A stretch of 64,000 bases of DNA, taken from contig NC_073693.1 of the NCBI RefSeq assembly GCF_029784155.1, forward strand, positions 285,482,875 through 285,546,874, given 5' to 3'. Numbering within the stretch: position 1 is the stretch's first letter; every line of letters starts with the position of its first letter. The position numbers and the translations under genes are program-made. Below, in pieces: positions 10,860 through 22,359 of the stretch. Below the pieces are notes generated by a model. The model did no database searches. It was given only the letters and a program-made list of their open reading frames with translations, and was not told the origin of the DNA. Source of the stretch: Uranotaenia lowii. Lineage: Eukaryota > Arthropoda > Insecta > Diptera > Culicidae.

Positions 10860-13300
10860 AACAAATCAAAAATCATGAGTCATAAGTGAATCAGAAATCA
10901 ATAAAACAGTAAAAAATGCGTCAGAAATTATTCAGATATAAATCAGGAATAAATAAGAAATTTATCAGAATAGAACCAGAAATAAACCAGAAATCAATCA
11001 AAATGAACCAGAAATAAATCAGAAATGGAACAAAACTGAATCAGAAATGAATCAGAAATGAATCAGAAATGAATCAGAAATGAATAAGAAATAAATCAGA
11101 AATGCATCACAAATGCTTAAAAAATTAATCAGAAATGAATCAGAAATGAATAAGAAGCGAATCAGAAATGATTCAGAAAACAATCAAAATTGAATAAGAA
11201 ATTCCACAGAAATGAATAAGTAAAGAATCGGAATTCAATCAGGAAAATGAATCACAAATGAAAAAGAAATGAAACAGAAATGGATCAGAAATGAATCAAA
11301 AAAATCAGAAACGATTCGGAAATGAATCACAAAAAAATAAAAAATTATTCAGAAATGAATCACGAATAAATCAGCAATGAATCATAAATGAATAAGAAAT
11401 GCATCACAAATGATTCAAAAATGAATCAAAAATAAAAAAATTAATCAGAAAAGAATCTGAAATGAATCAGAAAACAATTAAAAATCAATTGGAATCACCA
11501 CAGAAATGATTCAGGAATAAATAAGAATTGAAACATAAATGAACCGTAAGAAAATCAGAAACCAATCAAAACAAAATCAGAAATGAATCAGGAATGAAGC
11601 ATAAATGAATCAGATTTGAATTAGGAATGAATCAGAACTAAATCAGAAATGAATCGGAAATGAATCTGAAATGAATCAGAAATGAATCAGAAATGAATCA
11701 GAAATGAATCAGAAATGAATCAGAAATAAATCAGCCATGATTCAGAAAAGAATCAGAAATTATTCAGAAATGGATCAGAAATAAATCACAAATGAATCAG
11801 AAATGAATCAGAAATGAATCAAAAATGAATCAGCAATGAATCAGAAATTAATCATAAATGAATCAGAACTAAATCCTAATTTAATCGAAAAGGAATCAGA
11901 ATTGAATCAGAAATGAATCAGAAATGAATCCGAAATGAATCAGAAATGAATCCGAAATAAATCAAAACTAATCACAGATGAATCAGAAATGAAGCAGAAA
12001 ATAATCAGAAAAGAATCAGAAATGAATCATAAAAACGGTTACAAATGCATTAGAAATGAATCAGAAATGAATTAGAAATGAATCAGAAATGAATCAGAAA
12101 TGAATCAGAAATGAATCAGAAATGAATCAGAAATGAATCAGAAATGAATCAGAAATAAATCAGAAATGACTCATAAATGAATCAGAAATCAATCAGAAAT
12201 CAATCAGAAATCAATCAGAAATGAATCAGAAATGAATCAGAAATGAATCAGAAATGAATCATAAATGAATCAGAAATGAATCAGAAATGAATCAGAAATG
12301 AATCAGAAATGGATCAGAAATGAATCCGAAATGAATCAGAAATGAATCAGAAATGAATCAGAAATGAATCAGAAATGAATCAGAAATGAATCAGAAATGA
12401 ATCAGAAATGAATCAGATATAATTCAGATATAAATGAGAAATGAATCATAAATGAATCAGAAAAGAATAAATAATGAATCAGGAATTCATCAAAAATGAA
12501 TGAAATATGTATCTGAGATTCATTTTAAATGAATCAGAAATACATCAGGAATAAATCAGGAATGAATCAGAAATAAATCATATATGAATAAGAAACAAGT
12601 TTGGTATGAATTTGAAATGAAATAAATCAGAGAGAAATCAGGAACAAATTGGTATGGAACCACATTTGATCAGAAATAAACCAGAAATGAATCAGAAATG
12701 ACTCAGAAATTAAACAGAAATCAATCAAAAATAAATCTGAAAGAAATTTATCAGAAATGAATCAGAAATGAATAAAATATGTATCTGAAATTAATTTAGA
12801 ATGAATCTGAAACAAATTATTAAATATTCAGGAACGAATCAGAAATGAATGAGAAACGAGTTTGAAATGAATTGGGAGTGAATCGGAAATATATCAGGAA
12901 TGAATCGGTAAGGAATCAGGATTTTATCAGAAATGAATGAGAAATTATTCAGAAATATATCAGAAATGAATCAGAAAAAAATAGAAATGAATATGGAAAG
13001 AATCAGAAAATATCAAAAAAGGATCAAAAATATATAAAAAATCAATCAAAAATATATGATATATGAATCAGGAATAAATCAGAAATAAATAAAAAATGAA
13101 TAAAAAATCAAACAAAAATCAATTAAAAATGAAACAGGAATTCATCAGAAATGAATAAATGATTGATAAGAAATAAATCAGAAGTGAAATGAAATTTAAC
13201 AGATAATAATCAGAAAATTGAATCAATTGAAATAGAAAAGAATTAGAAATGAATTAGATGAAAGAAAATGAATTCAATCGTAATCAAAAGTATGTGAAAA
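10860..13300 (+). repeat. 11-bp tandem array, unit GAATCAGAAAT
   Basis: The array is degenerate at both ends and nearly perfect in the middle, for example 11640-11720 and 12061-12420. Variants replace C with A/T or change the AAAT part. The plus strand is mostly A and G with one C per unit. It passes through decayed sequence at 13140-13420 into the related 10-bp array. Confidence 0.95.
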
Positions 13301-13369
13301 TGAATTTAAATTCTTCAAAACGGGAATAAAAATCACTCAAAATGTATCAATATTTAAACGAATGAATGA

Positions 13370-15985
13370 AAATGAATAAAAGTGAATGAAAATAAATGAA
13401 AATTAAAAACGAATAAAAAAAAATGCAAATGAATGAAAATGAATGCAAATGAATGAAAATGAATGAAAATGAATGAAAATGAATGAAAATGAATGAAAAT
13501 GAATGAAAATGAATGAAAATGAATGAAAATGAATGAAACTAAATGAAAATGAATGAAAATGAATGAAAATGAACGAAAATGAATGAAAATGAATGAAAAT
13601 GAATGAAAATGAATGAAAATGAATGAAAATGAATGAAAATGAATGAAAATGAATGAAAATGAATGAAAATGAATGAAAATGAATGAAAATGAATGAAAAT
13701 GAATGAAAATGAATGAAAATGAATGAAAATGAATGAAAATGAATGAAAATGAATGAAAATGAATGAAAATGAATGAAAATGAATGAAAATGAATGAAAAT
13801 GAATGAAAATGAATGAAAATGAATGAAAATGAATGAAAATGAAGGAAAATGAATGAAAATGAATGAAAATTAATGAAAATTAATGAAAATGAATGAAAAT
13901 GAATGAAAATGAATGAAAATGAATGAAAATGAATGAAAATGAATGAAAATGAATTAAAATGAATGAAAATGAATTAAAATGAATTAAAATGAATGAAAAT
14001 GAATGAAAATGAATGAAAATGAATGAAAATGAATGAAAATGAATGAAAATGAATGAAAATGAATGAAAATGAATGAAAATGAATGAAAATGAATGAAAAT
14101 GAATGAAAATGAATGAAAATGAATGAAAATGAAGGAAAATGAATGAAAATGAATGAAAATTAATGAAAATGAATGAAAATGAATGAAAATGAATGAAAAT
14201 GAATGAAAATGAATGAAAATGAATGAAAATGAATGAAAATGAATTAAAATGAATGAAAATGAATTAAAATGAATTAAAATGAATGAAAATGAATGAAAAT
14301 GAATGAAAATGAATGAAAATGAATGAAAATGAATGAAAATGAATGAAAATGAATGAAAATGAATGAAAATGAATGAAAATGAATGAAAATGAATGAAACT
14401 AAATGAAAATTAATGAAAATGAATGAAAATGAATGAAAATGAATGAAAATGAATGAAAATGAATGAAAATGAATGAAAATGAATGAAAATGAATGAAAAT
14501 GAATGAAAATGAATGAAAATGAATGAAAATGAATTAAAATGAATGAAAATGAATGAAAATGAATGAAAATGAATGAAAATGAATGAAAATGAATGAAAAT
14601 GAATGAAAATTAAGGAAAATGAATGAAAATGAATGAAAATTAATGAAAATTAATGAAGATGAATGAAAATGAATGAAAATGAATGAAAATGAATGAAAAT
14701 GAATGAAAATGAATGAAAATGAATGAAAATGAATGAAAATGAATGAAAATGAATGAAAATGAATGAAAATGAATGAAAATGAATGAAAATGAATGAAAAT
14801 GAATGAAAATGAATGAAAATGAATGAAAATGAATGAAAATGAATGAAAATGAATGAAAATGAATGAAAATTAAGGAAAATGAATGAAAATGAATGAAAAT
14901 TAATGAAAATTAATGAAAATGAATTAAAATGAATGAAAATGAATTAAAATGAATTAAAATGAATGAAAATGAATGAAAATGAATGAAAATGAATGAAAAT
15001 GAATGAAAATGAATGAAAATGAATGAAAATGAATGAAAATGAATGAAAATGAATGAGAATGAATGAAAATGAATGAAAATGAATGAAAATGAATGAAAAT
15101 GAATGAAAATGAATGAAAATGAATGAAAATAAATGAAAATGAATGAAAATGAATGACAATATAGAAAATGAATGAAAATGAATGAAAATGAATGAAAATA
15201 AATTAAAATGGATGAAAATGAATGAAAATGAATGAAAATGAATGAAAATGAATGAAAATGAATGAAAATTAATGAAAATGAAGGAAAATGAATGAAAATG
15301 AATGAAAATGAATGAAAATGAATGAAAATGAATGAAAATGAATGAAAATGAATGAAAATGAATGAAAATGAATGAAAATGAATGAAAATGAATGAAAATG
15401 AATGAAAATGAATGAAAATGAATGAAAATGAATGAAAATGAATTAAAATGAATGAAAATGAATGAAAATGAATGAAAATGAAGGAAAATGAATGAAAATG
15501 AAGGAAAATGAATGTAAATGAATGAAAATGAATGAAAATGAATGAAAATGAATGAAAATGAATGAAAATTAATGAAAATGAATGAAAATGAATGAAAATG
15601 AATGAAAATGAATGAAAATGAATGAAAATGAATGAAAATGAATGAAAATGAATGAAAATGAATGAAATTGAATGAAAAAGAATGAAAATGAATGAAAATG
15701 AATGAAAATGAATGAAAATGAATGAAAATGAATGAAAATGAATGAAAATGAATGAAAATGAATGAAAATGAATGAAAATGAATGAAAATGAATGAAAATG
15801 AATGAAAATGAATGCAAATGAATGAAAATGAATGAAAATGAATGAAAATGAATGAAAATGAATGCAAATGAATGCAAATGAATGAAAATGAATGAAAATG
15901 AATGAAAATGAATGAAAATGAATGAAAATGAATTAAAATGAATTAAAATGAATTAAAATGAATGAAAATGAATGCAAATGAATTA
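13370..15985 (+). repeat. 10-bp tandem array, unit GAATGAAAAT
   Basis: About 2.5 kb of head-to-tail decamers. Point variants (GAATTAAAAT, TAATGAAAAT, GAAGGAAAAT, GAATGCAAAT) mark higher-order duplication. A phase break occurs near 15151-15164 (ACAATATAG). The plus strand is almost devoid of C. Because three decamers equal ten codons, the minus strand stays open for hundreds of codons; this is an artefact of the repeat and not a gene. Confidence 0.97.
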
Positions 15986-17800
15986 AAATTTATGAAATTT
16001 TCTTAACAAATATAGAAATTTGAGGAAGACTCATTTCGAACGAAACTAAAATTTTACACAAATTTTGCCAACGAATGATGAAGTCAACAGACCTACAAAC
16101 CCACGTTTCATTCCAACAACGTGATGATGATGACGCTAATTATTCCATCCGGTTGGTTTTATTCTTTTTCGCTAAGATTTTCGAGAGCAGATTTGTTCGC
16201 CATTCTTCGCGGCTGTCAGTGTGATCTGCAAGCTTAATTTAATTAGCAGCAAATTGTCACTCACTTTTGTCGGCGCCGAGAGCAGTCGTAAAAAAGTAGA
16301 GAACCGAATGAGTCAGCAAAAAATGGGATCGAGTAGTTCAAACACCCCGATATTCACCTAATAACCTGCAATTTGAATAACTGTTGTTTACCGGTGTTTG
16401 ATAATGAGTGTTTATTTGTTGTTGTGTTTTGAATTTGTTTCGTCGAATCCACCATTTGTTTATCCAGAAAAAGATGGGTCATTTTGGCAAACGTACAGAA
16501 ATGACGATCGGTGTGGCTCAAAGTGAGCTTCAAAAAATGCTGAAAAAAACGGACATCACTCAGATAAACCCAACGGTTTTGCGGATCGCATTTTTCAAAT
16601 TTCCGCACCATAGGCAAAGGTGTGACTAACTTTTATGGCCCATTTGCAGCCAGGCATGACTTTTGTTCGAGCCATGTTTTTTTGTTTGGACTTTTATTAG
16701 GGGTTTTCCTCCTCAATCATTAAAGTGTGTTTGATCCCATGGGTAACCCATCTGGCATTGTTGTTGTTGTTGCTGTTTAATTTAATATTTTTTTGCTTCC
16801 TAATCTAATTTAGCTCATACAGATCAGTTCGTGTTGTTCGGGTAGCGGTTGAAGTTGTTTGTTCCTCGACGTTGTATTTTTTCGTGAATGAATCCGCTAA
16901 ATGTGAAGGCTAAACAACGGACGGCAGAGTGATAACGATCTTGCCGACTTTTGAAAGAGTTTTTCGAAGAGTAACACACAAAATGCTTGCTGGCTGGATG
17001 TCGGTTTCGGTTTAGGGGGTTTGTGATATGATGGAGAAAGTTTTATTCTGGTGGAATCACTTAGCAAAATTCTGTTAAAAAAAAGAACAGAAAATTTCCA
17101 TTCTATAGCAAATACAATTAAAAATTTAAAGCACGGTTGTTGGAATTTTACTATCACACATCAGATATCAAACAAGCTAAATTTGTTTCTTAAATGTCAT
17201 TTTATTCTTCCTTGTGTAATATATCTTAATTTTAAAGTAAATTGCCCCATTTCCATATATTAATGTGTGGGATTAATTTTATTTGTTTTAAACGTTAAAC
17301 TGAACAAAGATTCTTCAAAGAATTTGATTGATGAATGAGGAATTTATATATCAGATTGAAAAAAAGCGGATACAATTTTTCAAAACGCTTTTAAGGATTC
17401 GATGAGTTGGATACTACGTGAATAGTTTTTTGAGCTTACCTTTTCCACATAAAATATTTTTCATAATTGATAAACGTACCTGCAATGAAAAAATAGAAAA
17501 AAAGCTTAGTTGTGTTATTCTTTTTTAGTAACTGTAAATGAGAATTAAAATATATATCCAAATAATATTAAATTCATATAATATCTTTTTGGAGCTCAAC
17601 GAATAATTTTAGCAAACACGATTCTACAGCACTTTTATTCGTTTGTTTAAGACCCAATTAGAAAGATTTTTACTATTATAGCCTATATTTTGTTTAGTAT
17701 TTATCTTTACCACCCCGGAAAAAGTATTTCATGAAGGTATTTATCATAGTTTTATCCAAAAAGAAAAGAAATGTTATGATTATTACACCTACCTAATGGC
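15986..17800. other. apparently unique sequence, mixed composition
   Basis: The part at 16100-16330 is GC-richer and not repetitive. A frame at 16468-16629 follows a plausible splice acceptor (TTTGTTTATCCAG), but the opposite strand also has an acceptor-like site there and no protein family is recognised. A short GTT run lies at 16758-16772. The remainder is AT-rich with nothing assignable. Confidence 0.35.
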
Positions 17801-19835
17801 AAAATGGAACCCCGGTACCGTCAAATGGGGAATCATGCAACAGCATAGATGCAACATTTGTACACCATAACACTTATTCAATGTTTATTTTAATATAATA
17901 TAATAAGCTTATCATTCAATGATAACAAAATGATGATGACATAGTTTCTCACATTGTGAGATAGTTTTTTTTAGTTGTTGATTAAAAAATAATAATAATA
18001 ATAAAATAAAAGATTTAGCAAAAGATGATCAAATTTTATCATTTTCGATGCCGTTGAATGCATTAACGAGTAGGACGGACTAGCTTTATGATATCACCAA
18101 CAATCTTTATATTGTTTTTTTTTTATCTCATATGAACACTGTTGGTATAAAAAGATTCTTTGGAAAATCACCAATTTTTTTTAAATATTTTTGTAATTCA
18201 GTTATCAGTCTGGGCTTAAATGCATCAAAATGCAAATCAAAGATTCACCTTTTAAATCTAGTTCCCTTATACTGGAATAAGATTTCATCCATCCAAACAT
18301 TAATTTTTATGATTTGAGCTAGTACAATTTTGTAGTATTTTTTACTCCTAAATGTATGCAGCACTCTTACGCTTTTACTTTAAAAACATTTTTGATAGAA
18401 AAAATGTGAAATTTGTGTCGAACTAAACAAAAAATTACTACAATTGGTGCTTTATGCGTTATGACATCACAGTCAGAAAAGGTAGTCAAACAAATAATCT
18501 ATTTTTCAAATTTTCAAAAACATGCGATTTTCACCCTACTAAGAATGAGGGGTAAGCTGCAACAAACTTTGTATTTAATGAAAAATTTAATGAAAATGTT
18601 TGAAAGTTTATAGTTTTTGATATATATATGTGATGCCATTACGCAAAAGCGCCAATTGCAGTAGCTTTTGGTTTTGTTCGAATTAAATTTTACACTTTTT
18701 CTGTCAAAAAGGTTTTTAAAGAAAAATCATAAGGGTGCTTTAAGGGGTACATTTGGGGGTACCATTACAAATTTTTTTACAAAACTCGCTGAAATCATGC
18801 CAACTAATGTTTGAATGGATGAAATTTTTAAATTATCAAACGCTTGAAGCAAAACAAGCATGTTTCAGAATATGCAAACGAGATTTAAAAGGTAAATCAT
18901 CCATTTGCAGTTTGATGCATTTTAGCCCAGACTAGTTACTGAATGATAATTTTTTTTTTAATTTGATGATTGTTTGAAAATTATTTTTACAAAAAACAGT
19001 GTTGGTATAGCATAGGGATGAGCAACCTTTTAAACCAACGGGCCAATTTTAATTCAAAATCTTCACGGCAGGCCGCACTTAAAAAACATACGTCAACAAT
19101 TTGCAGAACTCTCAAGATAATTATCAAAAGATTTGCTTAGTAAAAAAAGTTAAATCGTTATAACCATACATTTTTGGCAATTTCTTCAAAAATCAAACCA
19201 GTTTATGGCTTATTTGTTTGAAATAATTTGAAAAGAAATTTAACATCGTGTTTATATGTGAACCGGACAATATTAGCTGAAATTGATTATGTTCTTCACT
19301 AAATCAAAGTTAGGTTTTGTTGTCGTTTTGGATACCAGTATATATTTTTTAAATTTATTTGAATTTCTCTGCAAACATGCGTTCTTCCAAACATAGACAT
19401 CATTTGCATCACATTTTTCCCCTAAAAACAGAAATTTGAAAATACCTTTCTTCGATGCACAAAAACGACTGACTCGTTTTCATACAAAAATCTTTTTTGT
19501 TTAATCCGCCTTCTCTTTTCTTCAACTCGAAATGATTCTGGAGCTATCACAACAAACACTTGAATAACGAGAAAAATATTTTTTTAATTTTTAAAACCGT
19601 CTTTTCAGCATTGGACGTTGAATCGTTGTTCAAATTCACTGATCACAAGTTCGGTTTTCTGTGCGTATTTCCGAAACGTCATTCCACAGTTAAAATCTGA
19701 CCTTGAAGTCTCGATTTTTTCCTACCATTGGTGAGAAATTATTTTTACTTCAGAAATGGATGAAATTTGCTGAAATTCTGGGAATAACAATAATTTCACA
19801 GATTCCCGAGCAAATTTTGTCTAGGAATCTAGGCT
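17801..19835. other. AT-rich sequence with possible element ends
   Basis: TACCGTCAAATGGGGAATCA near 17817 and GATGAGCAACCTTTTAAACC near 19017 look like the ends of DNA elements seen in insects. No matching second ends were found, so no boundaries are called. An AAT-type short repeat lies near 17988-18008. Confidence 0.25.
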
Positions 19836-19852
19836 AGAGTTTACAATCTTTA

Positions 19853-19996
19853 CACAAATAACACACGACGTATTACAGGACACGACACTCAACATTTTTA
19901 CTAACCCGTTAGTGAAAATGTTAAGTGCCGTGTCCTGTAATACGTCGTGTGTTATTTGTGTTGTATAAATTTTTACGTTTAGCACAACTAATAAAA
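19853..19996 (+). mobile_element. hairpin insertion flanked by 17-bp direct repeats
   Basis: Two 54-nt arms (19852-19905 and 19908-19961) are inverted copies with about 3 mismatches and a 2-nt loop. A short tail ending ACAACTAATAAAA follows. The whole is flanked by identical direct repeats AGAGTTTACAATCTTTA at 19836-19852 and 19997-20013. Duplications of that length with an A-rich 3' end are typical of LINE-mediated retroposition. The inserted body is not a recognised SINE or RNA gene. Confidence 0.75.
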
Positions 19997-20013
19997 AGAG
20001 TTTACAATCTTTA

Positions 20014-22126
20014 TTGTAATTTAAAAAAAAACATTTTTAAAGAGATTTTTTAAATTAAATACTAGTGCTACACAGGGATAAGATTTCTAATGCTAGTTTT
20101 AGAATATTCTCTGACGTTGTTAATATGAATTTTCATTTTCCAAGTAAAAAAAAATCAACGTTTGGTATAACATTACAAATTTTTTTACAGATTATTTGGA
20201 TAAAAAATAACAATACAATGGGTTTTATCATGAAAACAGATTTTAGTACTTAGTCATGTTGCTATGAAATATTAAATTGCTCATCCATGTATATTATCAA
20301 ATTGAGGAAATTCATATAAGCTTAAAGGTAATTAAAAGTATTTCATTTGTTATGATTTCTTTCTTTTTTGCCACAGTTGGATCACCAACGAAATAAGTGT
20401 TTTTGTCCAATTAAATAAACCAATAATTATTTCAAAAAACAATCTGCTGAGTTAATTTATCATGCAACTTTACCTTCGATAGAAATTTAAAAAAAACTCA
20501 TCCTCGTATGTTCATCAGTAGTCTTCCCATTTTCTTTTATTTGCCTTTATCGTCTTGGTATTATTAGTTATTGATTTTGAATCGAAAAACCTTGAAGCAA
20601 AAGTTAGAAAATCTGTATTTTACATTACAAAAAAAACCAATACGCCCTCCAACCTCGGCTCAAGAGGGCCTCTGAGGTGAAAAAAATTAAAATTTTTGCT
20701 CTAAACCATTTTCAAAGCTAGCAAACTATATTAAAAGTTCAAAATTTTTAAATCAAAAAGAAATACAGACCCGAAATATAAACTTATTAAGGATTTGTAA
20801 CTCAACGTATGTAATATAATTTTTATTGATTTTTTTCACGGCATATTTGCATATTTTTAATAAAACAAAATGTCGGATGCCTTCATAACTTGTATACACA
20901 AATTTTCAAGATTTCCAAAATATTGAACGTGAAAACATACATTGGGAATAACAGTTTAGTACGTTTTAGATAGTACGCTATAAAAGTTACATATGAGGCC
21001 CTTAGAGCCAAAGCCTCAAAGCTGATTTCGAGAAAACATGCTTCAAAGTTTTCTTTTGTCCCGTTTTACATATATTTTTCATAAAGTTGTAAACTTCGTT
21101 CGATCGGAATATTATGAAAGTTGAATTCTATAAATTAAAAAAAAAAAATCAAATATAGCATGAAACGAAGTATGGAAAATATTGTGCATTATTATGGCCA
21201 TTAAATTTTCATGAGACATTGATTGACATTGTTGATTTTTTTACTTTTGATCTTAAAAACTGTATACTTGTTGACAGCAGGGTGGAAATAAAAGAGATGC
21301 ACTTGCTTTGACAGCAATATATTTGTTGTGATGATAAAGATTTTTTGATGCTTCAAATCTATTATACAAAATTGCGCGTTAGTCAACATTATGTTTAAAA
21401 TAAAGTTTGGTTATGTTACTAACAAATCAGTGATCCTATCTATACGCATCAACTCTTCCCTGACTGACAACTGATTCTAATCAGCTTTAAAAAGAATTCC
21501 CTGTAAACAAGTTCTTGATTATAACCACATCGTTCGGAGCAAATCTATAAATTTTACCGTAATATTAGTTCTGCGATCTGATCGACAGAAATCGGCGATC
21601 TATCACTAGCGTCTACAACTTTTCCTGCAAATACAAAATAGTTCAACAAAAGCACTGATGGCAAACTCTAACTAGACCTACAAGTGCATAGATCCCACGC
21701 ACAACCAACAAAATCTTATTCGGGAATCAATATCGGATTTACAAACAAATTTGTAAAACTTAAACCTCAAGCCGTCTGTGAAACTCGACGTGAAAAATGG
21801 CCACGATGGTGAAAATTTTCCTCTTGCGGTAAAGGAATATTTAAATAAGGTAGAGCCGAGAGACATATTGGATTTTTTGTGACGTCACAAAAACGATTAT
21901 ATCGAAAATTTATATAAGAATGGTAGGAATTTCAAAGAAAAACACATATTTTACAACGAACATGAACTCCAAATTCATTTCCTTTATGTAAGGCCACTAT
22001 TTCACTATTTCACTATTTTATGATGTTTTTTGGTCCTTTGAATATTGCGTTATGTTTTTTGCTTATTTTATTAATGAATGCAATGTCGCCTTGAAGCTAA
22101 AACGTGCAAAAATGAAGAAGAAATCA
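20014..22126. other. AT-rich sequence without clear features
   Basis: No coding frame or terminal repeats recognised, apart from a palindromic CRE-like site listed separately. Confidence 0.35.
21874..21893. promoter_or_regulatory. 20-bp perfect palindrome centred on a CRE
   Basis: TTTTTGTGACGTCACAAAAA is perfectly self-complementary and contains TGACGTCA, the CREB/ATF consensus. A second TGACGTCA lies at 29505-29512. Without nearby promoter evidence, regulatory function is only possible. Confidence 0.3.
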
Positions 22127-22359
22127 GGGGCGGGATTATGGAACTCGAAACAATCGAGTTTCGTTCGATTCGACCAACTTTGGCATTACAGATCTCGATT
22201 CGAATGGAACGTTTCGAGATGATCTACTACCCGATTTACTCGAAATCTAGTACGTTAAAATTTAGAACTCGAACGAGATTCGTAATACTGATTCTAATTC
22301 GATTCGAGTTCAACTCGAAACGGGTAACTCGAATCGAATAGGATTCATAATTTCACCCC
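22127..22359. mobile_element. short MITE rich in TCGATTCGA motifs
   Basis: The ends are inverted: GGGGCGGGATTATGGA at the left and, read inward from the right, GGGGTGAAATTATGAA. The interior alternates ACTCGAA and TTCGAGT motifs and is partly self-complementary. An 87-codon frame runs through it but only reads the repeat. No target duplication is evident. Confidence 0.55.

Noticed and set aside
14944..15867. 307-codon minus-strand open frame
   Set aside because: It is a pure translation of the 10-bp repeat (HFHSFSFIFI pattern). Three decamers make ten codons without a stop, so the frame is an artefact.
15569..15877. 102-codon minus-strand open frame
   Set aside because: Same repeat read in another frame.
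16468..16629. possible 53-codon exon after TTTATCCAG
   Set aside because: The opposite strand has an equally good acceptor and open frame here, so strand and reality cannot be decided.
17817..18570. TIR element starting TACCGTCAAATGGGGAAT
   Set aside because: No matching right-hand end could be found, so boundaries would be guesswork.
22078..22341. 87-codon plus-strand frame
   Set aside because: It lies within the 233-bp MITE and reads its TCGATTCGA motifs.
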